NCBI GenBank assembly: GCA_022592445.1
Contig: JABYQR010000077.1
Span: 62,001-126,000 of the forward strand
Origin: Cytidiella melzeri
Taxonomy: Eukaryota; Basidiomycota; Agaricomycetes; Polyporales; Irpicaceae
Reading direction: 5' to 3'
Length of the DNA stretch: 64,000 nt
The notes below the pieces were generated by a model. The model saw nothing but the letters and a program-made list of their open reading frames with translations. It did not search any database and had not been told where the DNA came from. This document shows positions 43,703-55,720 of this stretch, piece by piece. The first letter of the stretch is position 1, and each line of letters starts with the position of its first letter. Position numbers and translations under genes: made by a program.

Positions 43703-46700
43703 TTAAGGTTGAATAATCCCTTTCTCCTTCAAAATCTTTTGAACTCTCTCGTGCAGCACCCGGCCCACCGTCCTGACTGCCGAAGAATGGCAAATCATCC
43801 CAACATCAATAGAGACAACCTTTCTTGAAGCTCCAGTATCTGTGATATCCTTGCGAACTTCAAGAACAATTGAACGAAAGTCAGGAATGGGCTGCAGTAT
43901 CAAACTGCTATCACCCGAGTCTTTATGTTCGCCAGCGTTGAAGAGAGAGCTCGAACCGTCCATAATGAGCACCTGCGCACTCGACATAACCCTGAAATCG
44001 AGCGCGTGTCTACGCATTCGTGAGATTGAGTCAAGAGAACTATCGGAGGAGGAATAGAGAATAATCTATACCTGAGGTCGCCATACAAGACTCGGAACCA
44101 GCCGGCGGTTTTGGGGAATGTGTCGACGTTCTCTCCTGCCTTCTGAGCCTTGATGCGGATGTACTCAAGCTCTGCAACAATAGGCAAGGTTTCCCGAAGC
44201 AGCGCGACGAGTCTGTGAAGAGCCTGCACGAGAGGCGTCTTACGCAGGATGTCTCGTAAGAAGGGCTCCACGTCCTCGTGCGGATTGTACTGCGCTAGGA
44301 TCGTCTCTATGTCCGCTGTGCTCTCATCCACGATCTCCGGCACATCCAGCCCGCGTGAGAAACTGAGCTCGAAGGAGCCGCCAGTCGGGGAGAGCTGATC
44401 GACACAAGTTATGGACACGTTGTAGCCAGCCGCATAAGAAAATTCGACAGTCTGGAGATCAAAGGACAATAGTCGCACATCTGTCCATTTGAACTTGATG
44501 GCCATTTGTGCGACTAGAGAGGACATAAGTTATGTTACAGCTGGAACACAATGGCCGACGTACCTTCTCGCGCGATGACAACCATCTTCGACACCCGGGC
44601 CCATTCTTCTGAAAACTCGTCTACGCACTTGTCCACATCCTCCGATAGAAAGGTAACTACCGCGTCTCTCGTATCGTATATAATGCGTTTGGAGGGGCGA
44701 ATCACGGCACTGCTTCCTGCTCGTTTACCGACAGGTTGCTGCACATACTTAAGTTTTACGCATGTGACGACTTGCGGTTTCTGTTCGGACCACCAGTTCA
44801 GAGGTATGACGCGGATGTTTGGCATAGCGGCTTCCGCAGCTGGGGCTCCAGAGAGGATATCTGAGGCCTGCACGCAGAGTGAAGGGACTGAGCGCGCTAA
44901 AGAGGAGTGGACGTGCGCAAGAACTGCCAGCGAGGACTCGGAATAGCTCGGTTCGACGTGCTTGTATGCAATACCCCGTGACTTTAGCTGCATCTCAACC
45001 TTTGTGTACGCGACACGGGCACTAAGAACAATGAACACAGTACGAGAGTAGGCGCAATCGATAAACTTACCAACAGTAAGCGTAAAGCTCTCGTAGGACT
45101 TGTGTATCCAGACGAAAGCTATCGATGTCCGAATTTCAGCTCTTTTGTTCATGGTATATGAACCTCAGGGCACTCACCTGGCTGATGCTCTCTGTTCGCC
45201 CAAGCGACTGGAAGCAATCAACCCTGTGCCATCGCCCTCGTAGATTGACCGTTTACGTTTTAGGCCGGCGGCAGCAACAGCATCTAGGCCAGATCGCTGC
45301 TGTAACACTGCGTCTTCGCCATGGATCCGCTTCACGTCAAGCCAGCCGATATCTTCCATTATCAGTTCGGCGTACATAGAATCCCTTCGCTCTTTCACAG
45401 ATATCAGTGCGTAGCGGAACTCCTCATCGGTAATGACAAGAACAAGGTAGTGATAGGGAAATGTCGCGAGTTGAATGTAGAGCGTGCCTCGAGCTGTTGG
45501 ACCCAGCTTTTGGAGCTCTGTAAATATATTTAGTCTGAGTCCCGCGTCACAACAAGACTGCATTCATGGGCACATACCGTCACGGCTGAAGTTGCGCTGC
45601 CGGAAGCTGCGTAGGCCGAGGTAGTTCACTTTCTGTTCAGCAAGGTCTGTGATAGTCTGCAAGGCACTGCTGGTCAGTATGCGATCATATGGATACAATA
45701 GAGAACGTACGTTGAATCGCAGCCGTACAAGCGCCTCGGGTAGTTGACTAGGAGTTACATTGATTGCGTCCGAGATACTTGAAAACTTGGGACCTCTCCC
45801 GGCCGCTGCCAAATCCCCAGTATCACGCATGCTAATTCTACCTGTCCTAGGATCTATGGTGATGATGACAACCTCGTCGGCGCATAGGTGTGTTCGTAAC
45901 ACCAACGCTCCTTCTAGTCCGTCGGTGTGAGGTCGTGGCAAGCGCATGATCCCTCCAGGAGTACTTACGTTCCGTTACAAGAACCACTTCTTCGGGAGGA
46001 CCGAAGACAGACCGGTAAGGGCCTTGTTGAAGTTGAAGTTGGTACATATATAGAATGGCCTTCGTGTGTCTCCATATGACTTTGCGCAGAAGTTGCTCTA
46101 CGTCAAGATCATCGGCGTTCTACCACCATCTGCTGTCAGGAACTGTGAGTGGGGAACAGATATACTAACTACTAACAACGATAAGCACGTCCGGTGGCAC
46201 AGCCGCGTCATCTTGAGAGATTTGAATACCCAGTGCTGCACGCTGAGGTTCCCATTTGACAGATATCTTCATACTCTCAACCTGGTCGGATGCCTGGGTT
46301 TTGACCTGGATATCTTGAGCTTGCGCCCGCTGTCCTAGCTTCACACGCTCCTGCAGTTCGGCGAGCACACGATCTCGAGGAGTGCGATGAGTTCTTGGAG
46401 GTGGTTGTGATACTTGGTGTGGTAACTGCGTTTGGCTTTGTGTGTTTTGACTCGTAGACGTGCGAACAGGCAACGACGGGGCTGTTGGTATTGGCGGTGC
46501 GGACTGCGTAGGTATAATGGAGATTGTCAGAGTACCACCGAAAAGCGGTATTTTCGAGCGAGGTGGAGGACGACCGGGTATAGTTGGCGGAGGCTTACGT
46601 CTGTTGGATACAAACGAGTGAAATTTTAGACATATATAATCAATAATGGAACGTACATCCAGTAAGACAGCGTCAGCGTTCGTCTATCATTGCCCATATT

Positions 46701-48070
46701 AACGGTGAGATATTCTCCCCATCCAAGCGAGCGCATTCGCTCCGCCTAATGCGGGGTTGTTTCTTGAGACAATTTTGATCTTTGCAACCAAAATTCACGT
46801 ACCTGATACCATAGAATCTCCAGCTGGTACGACAACGACATCATCTCTGCAAAGCCTCATGAATAGAACGAATGGTATTGTTGTACGTCAGGACCTACGC
46901 AAAAAGTTGTATAGGCGCACGAGAGGGGCATCGAAGACACCATCCGGAAGCTGATGCTTCTGGGTTTCTGGCTGTCCATCCGGAGCAGGAGGTATGTCAT
47001 CAGGTGGCGGTAAGTAAAAGGCTAGGCGTCCGTCAGCTTCATCTGCGATATGTCGCCTCATCCCGCCCGTAGGTCTTCTAGGAAACTCTGTTTGAGGGTA
47101 TCAATCAGATAAGTCGGGAGTCGTGAGCGAGGCAATGTCCTGCAACGCAGTTTCCGCTAACCTTGCATTCCCGTGACATCACCACCAACGGTGAACAGGA
47201 AATCGACATCGACGAAGAACCAACCATCATCTTTTTTCGCACCTTTCAAGGAGAGAGACACCTCAAACAACTGATGCACTGTGAAGAATACTCGTCCGTC
47301 ACTGATGCGGTAGTTGCACATTTCATGGGGAATGAGTTCCTGCATTCGCAAGCGGTAGCGCATGACGTCTTCAATCTCAGCAAGCGTCTGGCTTATTTTC
47401 TCAGCAGAAAAAGGTGTTGGAGGTATGATAAATGTCTACTGTATATCAGGGATATGTACAAGAGCACAGGGTGGTGAAACTAACCTTGATAGCAGATGGG
47501 AGCCGCCGATAAGTACCCGTAGTCAGAACATCGAGAGAAGTGAGAAGGTCGTGGTTTCGGAGCCTGGCAGAGTCCAACCCGTCTCGAGCAGACTTAAGAC
47601 CGTCGATTGCTTCCTCAAACTGGCGGTTCTGGTCCATGAGAAACGCTGTAATGTTCTGCGGACCTTCAGCACTCGTGCAGAAGCAATGATTACTTGAGCT
47701 GACCATAGCTTTCTGTACAACTGCCGCGTCCCTCGACCACTTCACAACTGCGTACAACTTTACAACCTGCTTCTTGGTTTTGACAACCCACTCAGCGATT
47801 ATCCTCTTGCGCTGAGGATCAGACATGTGTGGCATGCTGGTATCACAGTCAGACGACTTCTGTTATCCTGTATGATGAGACTACTCACGTCTCTGCAAGC
47901 TCAGTGAGCTCGGCGTACATAGCTTGCGCCATGCGCGAGACCAGCTCTGCCAGAGGAACTTGACCATCGCGTACAAGCGGCAACTCGAGTTCAAGTGCTT
48001 CTTTGGACGGAAATTGTGGTAATCCATTGGGTACACTGTCTGATGTACAAGTCAGAACCTGCTGTTCCAT
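43703..48070 (-). CDS. MED14: Mediator complex subunit 14 (Med14/Rgr1)
   Basis: Sixteen exons give 1177 residues: 48070-47889, 47836-47704, 47655-47485, 47435-47162, 47087-46899, 46846-46803, 46745-46657, 46600-46177, 46119-45969, 45913-45711, 45656-45578, 45517-45178, 45118-45071, 45021-44564, 44513-44072 and 44009-43703. The N-terminal MED14 block is clear: LPLVRDGQVPLAELVSRMAQ, KTKKQVVKLYAVVKW, LTTGTYRRLP, then IPPTPFSAEKI and DAPLVRLYNFL...LSYQLEILWYQAERMRSLGWG. Med14 is the backbone that links the Mediator head, middle and tail in the nucleus for RNA polymerase II transcription. The start is the first ATG of exon 1; the frame is open a little further up. Intron 2 (47656-47703) is 48 nt, in frame. 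Exons 10-16 are duplicated in the right arm. It is divergent from MCM2. Confidence 0.93.
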
Positions 48071-48487
48071 GTCATGAGGATTTGCGGGATTGTATGCCAA
48101 ACAGGTGGCGGTAAGTGGGTAAGGAATAAAGGATCAATAATGAACGGGGCGACTGAGAACAATGAGCGTCGTCTTTGCTAAATCGGGCTTATGCCGGGAT
48201 GGGCGGATCAAAATATCCATATAAGGAGACAGGCGGGGACTTGCTCCCCGCCGCGGCACCTCGGACTGAGGTTGTTCTCAACTCCTCCTATGTGTACGCC
48301 ATGTCAATCAAATACCAAGGAAAATGTGTGAACACAGCTTCGGTGTCTGCGGTGCTCTCTGCACAGTGTTCGTGCGTTGTTTGCATCTGTTGACGCGTTT
48401 GAAACTCAGCCAAGATAATAATTGGAACGCGTCAACGGGTCGCGACGTGCAGCATCTCTCCCCAGTAACCCTCCATACGACAACGGC
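48071..48487. promoter_or_regulatory. Divergent promoter region, MED14 / MCM2
   Basis: 417 bp separate the two head-to-head start codons of a transcription core gene and a replication core gene. No specific element was assigned; the motif ACGCGT/GACGCG occurs near 48390 and 48427, similar to cell-cycle (MluI-type) boxes, which would fit MCM2. Confidence 0.5.
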
Positions 48488-51400
48488 ATGGTGAGCATTA
48501 TTCCCTTGAGCGCGTTTGAATGTGCCATAACAATGTCTAGTCTGCACCTCGTCGCACGAAACGCAGGCGTTCAGCCTCACCCCAAGCAGGGTCTTCGCCG
48601 CCAGGACCGGGCGCAGACGACGCCGAGTCTTCGTTGCCACCATCGTCTCCTCCTGCGCCGTTTTCAGACACAGACGACAGTGTGGATGACAGAGATGCCG
48701 TGCAAGATGCTGACGACGCGGCTGATGAAGACGAAGATGGGGAAGATCTTTTCGGCGAGAACTTGGAAGAGTAAGTCTTTGTCAATGGTTATTCGCAATT
48801 TCCATGGGTGTGTCCTTATATCACGCGTTTTACAGTGACTATGCTGTTAAGGAAGTCTTAGACCGCTACTCCGACGCTGATTTAGACGATGAGGAGGAAT
48901 ACGCCGCGTTGTCAGCTAGTCAACGTCGCGCGGCCGAGGCGAAGATGGATCGACGGGATCGATTTGAGCGAAGAGGTGGGACAGGCTCGCGCGCAGCTCG
49001 TCGAACACGCTATCCAGGCTTTTTGGAGAGCGACGACATGGAAGATGAAGATATGGCAGGTGGCGGGCTGTTATCCCAAATGAAACGGCGAACAAGGAGA
49101 CAATACGATGAGCGGAAAGACCTAGATGACCTTGACGGCGTTGAAGATGTGCGGCTCTGTCTTTTCCCTTATCTCCCAGCTAATATATGGGTCATTATTA
49201 GGAAATACCTCTGGAGCAGCTGAGCGATATCAAAGCCAAGTCTATCGTGGAATGGATTGCCAACGAGCGCGTGCGCCGCTCAATTGTCCGACATTTCAGG
49301 CAGTTTCTCATGACTTACGTTGATGAGCATGGCTCTTCAGTGTATGGTCAACGCATTCGAAGCTTGGGCGAAAGTATGTTGGTGAAAACATTTGTCAATT
49401 TATTCCACTAACGCGGCACGCCGACAGACAACTCCGAATCACTCGAAGTGTCCTATCTACACCTCGCAATGTCCAAGCCCATACTTGCATATTTCCTTAC
49501 GAATTCTCCATCAGCCATGCTCGCCATCTTTGACGAAGTTGCGCTCGCTGCCATCCTGGTCTACTACCCTTCGTACAAACGTATCCATTCAGAAGTTCAT
49601 GTTCGCATCACGGATCTACCGTTGAGCTCGTCACTGCGTGATCTGCGGCGCACAAACTTGAACAACCTTGTTCGTGTATCAGGAGTGGTCACTAGGCGGA
49701 CTGGTGTCTTCCCACAGCTGAAGTATGTCAAGTTCGACTGTCGTAAATGTGGCGCCGTTTTGGGCCCTTTCTATCAGGACTCTACGCAGGAAGTCAGAAT
49801 TAGCTACTGCCCTAACTGCGAGGGTAGGGGTCCATTCTCAGTCAATTCTGAACAGGTATGCTCTTATAGTGACTATGCGGGTTTTCTACTTACATATGTC
49901 CAAAGACAATTTATCGAAACTACCAAAAGATGACTCTCCAGGAGTCGCCTGGCTCAGTACCTCCTGGTAGGCTACCGAGGCACCGCGAAGTAGTCCTGCT
50001 GTGGGATTTGATCGATTCCGCCAAACCGGGAGAGGAAATTGTGAGACCGTGTCACAGCATATTGCGTCTTCCGTCTTCCGTTGCGCTGACCTCCGTTTCC
50101 CAGGAAGTCACTGGTGTTTACAGAAACAATTTCGACGCATCACTGAATGCCAAGAACGGCTTCCCAGTATTCTCGACGATGATCGAGGCGAACCATATCA
50201 ACAAGAAGGAAGACCAGTTCGCTGCTTTCCGTCTGACCGAGGAAGATGAGAAAGAAATTCGTGCTCTGGCAAGAGATGAACGTATTCGAAAGCGTATCAT
50301 CAAGTCTATCGCGCCTTCCATTTATGGTCATGAGGACATCAAGACGGCTATCGCGCTTTCGCTTTTCGGCGGCGTTCCCAAGGATATCAACCGCAAGCAC
50401 AGAATTCGTGGTGATATCAACGTCCTGCTTTTGGGCGACCCTGGAACAGCGAAGTCTCAGTTCCTCAAGTACGTTGAGAAAACAGCGCATCGCTCAGTCT
50501 TCGCTACGGGCCAGGGTGCGTCAGCTGTGGGTCTCACAGCAAGTGTTCGGAAAGACCCTGTCACTCGCGAATGGACACTTGAAGGCGGTGCCTTAGTTTT
50601 AGCAGACAAGGGTACTTGTCTGATCGACGAATTCGACAAGATGAACGATGCAGACAGAACATCTATTCACGAAGCAATGGAACAGCAATCAATCTCTATC
50701 TCCAAAGCCGGCATCGTGACCTCTCTCCAGGCCCGCTGTGCCATCATCGCTGCTGCCAACCCAATTCGCGGGAGATATAATCCAACAATTCCGTTCCAGC
50801 AGAACGTAGAGTTGACCGAGCCCATCCTCTCACGTTTCGACATTCTCTGCGTCGTTAAAGACGCAGTGGATCCCGTTCAAGATGAGATGCTTGCTCGGTT
50901 TGTCGTCGGCAGCCACCTGAGAAGCCATCCAAAATTCGAGGCAGAAAAGGATGAGATGGACGTTGGCACGACTTTGGACGCAGACGTAAGTTTAGCTATC
51001 AATCCGCGCTGCATCAATGAGATTGAAGGTGTTCTGCATAGTTAATCCCGCAAGATACTCTGCGAAAGTACATCATGTACGCGCGCGAAAAGGTTCGCCC
51101 AAAGTTATTCGACCTAGATCAGGAGAAGTTATCCCGTCTGTTTGCTGATCTCCGCCGCGAATCCCTGGCCACTGGTTCTTATCCGGTCACTGTTCGTCAT
51201 TTCGAAAGCATGATACGTATGTCGGAAGCCAGTGCGAAGATGGCTTTGCGAGAATACGTTCGAGCAGACGATGTCGATCTTGCCATCTCAGTCACCGTTG
51301 GTAGCTTCGTGAGCGCTCAGAAAATGTCCATCAAGAAAACTCTAGAGCGAGTAAGTGGACCATGAGGTTTCGTTGGCAGCTGCACTCTAATGAGCTTTCC

Positions 51401-51730
51401 ATATCAGGGCTTCCGAAAATACCTAACCCAAGCTCGAGACCATGAAGAGCTGCTCGCGTTCCTACTTGGTCAGATCGTTAAGGAGAAGGTACATCTGTAC
51501 CAGCTGCAGAGGCGCGATCAACCTGCCTCAGTCACAGTAAAAGTCACAGAGCTCGATGAGCGCGTGAGTAGTTTCCGATACGCATTGGGAAACTCTACTG
51601 ATCCCAAGTCTTCCAGGCTAAAGAACATGATATTTTTGATACCGCACCCTTCCTTCGTTCCAAACTGTTCGTCACTAACGGTTACAAAATCGCCGACGGT
51701 GCCATTGAGAAAGTTTTTCGCACTAGTTAG
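48488..51730 (+). CDS. MCM2: DNA replication licensing factor Mcm2
   Basis: Ten exons give 913 residues: 48488-48490, 48541-48770, 48836-49148, 49202-49373, 49428-49855, 49906-50040, 50104-50985, 51042-51350, 51408-51563 and 51617-51730. The first coding exon is just ATG. The acidic N-terminus ([11 protein letters not shown]) and the block [15 protein letters not shown] mark it as Mcm2 rather than another MCM. A zinc finger (CRKC...CPNC) lies near 343, Walker A GDPGTAKS near 538, Walker [10 protein letters not shown] near 599 and the arginine finger SRFD near 669. Mcm2 is one of six subunits of the replicative helicase loaded at origins. The 63-nt intron 50041-50103 is in frame without stops. 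Exon 6 uses an AAG acceptor. Only about 150 bp separate its end from the duplicated material. Confidence 0.95.
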
Positions 51731-51884
51731 AGAAGGAGCCGGCGAGATGTGCATAGGTCAGTCGCTTGGACCTAGAGTCAAACACTGTGTCTTCAATATG
51801 TTGTGCCCCCGCTTTCGGCTTTGTCCTTGTACAAAAAGTCCCCTCTCGTTGTTTGTTTGAGATACTATATATCTGCCAAATTGA

Positions 51885-52345
51885 CCTCATGATGGTGTCG
51901 TTCTCCTTGGGTAGCCGTCGCTTGCGTACAGCAAGCAGGCTTTAGCGGTTGTTAAGAGCGTACTGTGAGTCGTAAATAATCATAGAAAGCAGGAAGTCGA
52001 GGGGATCGAAGGTGGGTGCCCATGCGTCGCGGGGTATGTAGCCCTGCTTGCTTCAACTAGGCAGTCAAGTGCGAGCGGACTCCAATCTGCGTGTTGAGGA
52101 TCGAGGGAGGAAGAGATGCTGCCAGTGGAAGAGCGGTCGCTCACCAGATCAACTGGATCTCAGACGTCACATCATCCGAGTCGGAGGGCAAGTGTATGCA
52201 ATCCGACAGTCCGTCCTCGCTGGGAGTACTATCCAGAACGTAATCAAAGTAAGGCGTTGGCGGTCCAGAAACACCTGACTCGGAGAGCGTGCTTGGGCCA
52301 GTCGACTGTCCCAGGTCTGCATCGGCCTGTGGCCTTCCCAACACG
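51885..52345 (-). pseudogene. Diverged 3' fragment of the orphan gene
   Basis: The segment aligns with the 3' end and flank of the right-arm orphan gene (roughly 56270-56800) on the same strand, with many substitutions and gaps. Shared blocks include ATGGTGTCGTTCTCCTT, CATGCGTCGCGGGGT and GAGGATCGAGGGAGGAAGAG. On the minus strand it still has an open frame of 67 codons (52344-52141) with a single, degenerate repeat unit (LSESG.SGPPTPYFDY). It lacks everything upstream and stops at the right-arm edge. It is therefore an older copy already present before the inverted duplication. Confidence 0.8.
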
Positions 52346-52384
52346 GGATCCTGCGCTTGCTATAACCTCACACCGACGGACTAG

Positions 52385-54595
52385 AAGGAGCGTTGGTGTT
52401 ACGAACACACCTATGCGCCGACGAGGTTGTCATCATCACCATAGATCCTAGGACAGGTAGAATTAGCATGCGTGATACTGGGGATTTGGCAGCGGCCGGG
52501 AGAGGTCCCAAGTTTTCAAGTATCTCGGACGCAATCAATGTAACTCCTAGTCAACTACCCGAGGCGCTTGTACGGCTGCGATTCAACGTACGTTCTCTAT
52601 TGTATCCATATGATCGCATACTGACCAGCAGTGCCTTGCAGACTATCACAGACCTTGCTGAACAGAAAGTGAACTACCTCGGCCTACGCAGCTTCCGGCA
52701 GCGCAACTTCAGCCGTGACGGTATGTGCCCATGAATGCAGTCTTGTTGTGACGCGGGACTCAGACTAAATATATTTACAGAGCTCCAAAAGCTGGGTCCA
52801 ACAGCTCGAGGCACGCTCTACATTCAACTCGCGACATTTCCCTATCACTACCTTGTTCTTGTCATTACCGATGAGGAGTTCCGCTACGCACTGATATCTG
52901 TGAAAGAGCGAAGGGATTCTATGTACGCCGAACTGATAATGGAAGATATCGGCTGGCTTGACGTGAAGCGGATCCATGGCGAAGACGCAGTGTTACAGCA
53001 GCGATCTGGCCTAGATGCTGTTGCTGCCGCCGGCCTAAAACGTAAACGGTCAATCTACGAGGGCGATGGCACAGGGTTGATTGCTTCCAGTCGCTTGGGC
53101 GAACAGAGAGCATCAGCCAGGTGAGTGCCCTGAGGTTCATATACCATGAACAAAAGAGCTGAAATTCGGACATCGATAGCTTTCGTCTGGATACACAAGT
53201 CCTACGAGAGCTTTACGCTTACTGTTGGTAAGTTTATCGATTGCGCCTACTCTCGTACTGTGTTCATTGTTCTTAGTGCCCGTGTCGCGTACACAAAGGT
53301 TGAGATGCAGCTAAAGTCACGGGGTATTGCATACAAGCACGTCGAACCGAGCTATTCCGAGTCCTCGCTGGCAGTTCTTGCGCACGTCCACTCCTCTTTA
53401 GCGCGCTCAGTCCCTTCACTCTGCGTGCAGGCCTCAGATATCCTCTCTGGAGCCCCAGCTGCGGAAGCCGCTATGCCAAACATCCGCGTCATACCTCTGA
53501 ACTGGTGGTCCGAACAGAAACCGCAAGTCGTCACATGCGTAAAACTTAAGTATGTGCAGCAACCTGTCGGTAAACGAGCAGGAAGCAGTGCCGTGATTCG
53601 CCCCTCCAAACGCATTATATACGATACGAGAGACGCGGTAGTTACCTTTCTATCGGAGGATGTGGACAAGTGCGTAGACGAGTTTTCAGAAGAATGGGCC
53701 CGGGTGTCGAAGATGGTTGTCATCGCGCGAGAAGGTACGTCGGCCATTGTGTTCCAGCTGTAACATAACTTATGTCCTCTCTAGTCGCACAAATGGCCAT
53801 CAAGTTCAAATGGACAGATGTGCGACTATTGTCCTTTGATCTCCAGACTGTCGAATTTTCTTATGCGGCTGGCTACAACGTGTCCATAACTTGTGTCGAT
53901 CAGCTCTCCCCGACTGGCGGCTCCTTCGAGCTCAGTTTCTCACGCGGGCTGGATGTGCCGGAGATCGTGGATGAGAGCACAGCGGACATAGAGACGATCC
54001 TAGCGCAGTACAATCCGCACGAGGACGTGGAGCCCTTCTTACGAGACATCCTGCGTAAGACGCCTCTCGTGCAGGCTCTTCACAGACTCGTCGCGCTGCT
54101 TCGGGAAACCTTGCCTATTGTTGCAGAGCTTGAGTACATCCGCATCAAGGCTCAGAAGGCAGGAGAGAACGTCGACACATTCCCCAAAACCGCCGGCTGG
54201 TTCCGAGTCTTGTATGGCGACCTCAGGTATAGATTATTCTCTATTCCTCCTCCGATAGTTCTCTTGACTCAATCTCACGAATGCGTAGACACGCGCTCGA
54301 TTTCAGGGTTATGTCGAGTGCGCAGGTGCTCATTATGGACGGTTCGAGCTCTCTCTTCAACGCTGGCGAACATAAAGACTCGGGTGATAGCAGTTTGATA
54401 CTGCAGCCCATTCCTGACTTTCGTTCAATTGTTCTTGAAGTTCGCAAGGATATCACAGATACTGGAGCTTCAAGAAAGGTTGTCTCTATTGATGTTGGGA
54501 TGATTTGCCATTCTTCGGCAGTCAGGACGGTGGGCCGGGTGCTGCACGAGAGAGTTCAAAAGATTTTGAAGGAGAAAGGGATTATTCAACCTTAA
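52385..54595 (+). pseudogene. Truncated MED14 copy, exons 10-16 only
   Basis: Exons 52385-52587, 52642-52720, 52781-53120, 53180-53227, 53277-53734, 53785-54226 and 54289-54595 mirror MED14 exons 10-16, with all splice sites and frame intact and no protein change seen. They encode residues 553-1177 of Med14. The N-terminal 552 residues, including the conserved MED14 domain, and the promoter are missing. It could only be expressed from a new promoter; the first Met is near 52468. The lack of decay means the copy is very young or is kept identical by gene conversion with the left arm. Confidence 0.9.
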
Positions 54596-55048
54596 AGTCT
54601 TGGGAGACTTGTTCTGTTATGATATAGTAATATGTAATCTACGCGGGTTCAACTTGAATATCATGATGACCAGTGCGACTGATGTGTGCATAGCGGAAGC
54701 ATGTCCGAGCAAGCAGAATTCGAATGAGTTGACACAAAGATGGAAAGACCACGAGAGGGAAATGTGGACGTCGCCACAGGTGCAGGTGCTCAGGCAAAGG
54801 GTCCTCCCTGGCATACGCATGTTGCACTGACTCGGAAGATTGAAACAGAGTGATATATATATATCGCCATGTAGAGTACCATTCGCAAAGGAATAATGTC
54901 ACCGCTGGTCATGGAGTGTTTCGATACTTGCAATGACAAAAGTTCCAGCAACAACAGAACGATCAGGGAACACAATCGGCACTATGGATGTACTTGATAA
55001 ACTTGACTACTAAACAGCGATGGCAATGACCGGGAGTACTGACCTACC
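54596..55048. other. Tail-to-tail spacer, right arm
   Basis: Mirror of 43250-43702; nothing recognised. Confidence 0.4.
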
Positions 55049-55450
55049 TCACTGCGAGCTTGCAGCACCCAGGCCTTGTGCGACATCATCGAGAGTATTT
55101 CTTATTTCCTCGACCCTGCCATCCTGTTTCTCGACTTGCTCGCGATTGAGGATGCCCTGTGCAGCTCGTGCCTCACGGACAAACTCGTACGAACGCGCCA
55201 CCGTCGAGTCTACGTCTGAGTGCTCTTCCGTCGCCATTGTACTTGTGTTTGGGATGAGAATTGACAGATCAATGTCGCACGACGTGAGGAGGGCCAGGTC
55301 GCGTAGGGTTTTGTCCAGAGGAAGTGGATTTGCTTTGGTGGCCATGAGCGTCGTGGGCAGGGGAACTGCAGCTGAACTGATTGGCTGTCGCACTGTGGCC
55401 TTCCCAACACTGGACCTCGACGAAAATGACTCGGAAGAGTCTGCTACCAT
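55049..55450 (-). CDS. Small coiled protein of unknown function (right copy)
   Basis: Identical at protein level to the left-arm copy 42848-43249 (133 residues, one exon): a Ser/Pro-rich half followed by a charged helix. Its 5' flank, including the divergent U6 gene, is duplicated as well, so its promoter should be intact. The function is not recognised. An 18-bp piece of this ORF (55393-55410) recurs at the inner junction of the right arm. Confidence 0.6.
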   Translation of the reverse strand: MVADSSESFSSRSSVGKATVRQPISSAAVPLPTTLMATKANPLPLDKTLRDLALLTSCDIDLSILIPNTSTMATEEHSDVDSTVARSYEFVREARAAQGILNREQVEKQDGRVEEIRNTLDDVAQGLGAASSQ

Positions 55451-55616
55451 TGCCGGATTGTTGTTATTATGGAGTACCCGTAGACACCTAAGCACCGACA
55501 CTGGCAGTTACACGACATTGAAGGCCGTGTTTTTATGTCGATGTATATTATCCCCCGCGAGTAGAACAAAATTTGCAAGTACGCTGATTTGCCTCCCAGC
55601 GTTCACATTCTCCAAT

Positions 55617-55640
55617 GTCCCCTTCGGGGTGACATACGAA

Positions 55641-55671
<31 letters not shown>

Positions 55672-55720
55672 GGCCCCTGCACAAGGATGACACGCTTTCC
55701 CGGAGTGGTAGACCTACGGG
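55617..55720 (+). ncRNA. U6: U6 spliceosomal snRNA (right copy)
   Basis: Same RNA as the left-arm copy on the opposite strand: 5' stem-loop, ATTGGAACGATACAGAGAAG, TAGCATGGCCCCTGC and GGATGACACGC. The upstream TATATTA near 55543 is also present, so both copies may be transcribed by RNA polymerase III. The 3' boundary is approximate. Confidence 0.93.

Larger units (their letters stand above)
39000..45952 (+). repeat. Inverted duplication, left arm (~6.95 kb)
   Basis: This block is the reverse complement of 52346-59280. Mirrored coordinates sum to 98298 over most of its length (98297 near the outer end because of a 1-bp indel). All ORFs in it reappear on the opposite strand of the right arm with identical or nearly identical proteins. 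Inner part (42.5-45.9 kb): no protein difference seen. Outer part (39.0-40.3 kb): scattered substitutions and indels. The inner edge falls in intron 9 of MED14, which continues without a break, so this arm is the ancestral one. Confidence 0.95.
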
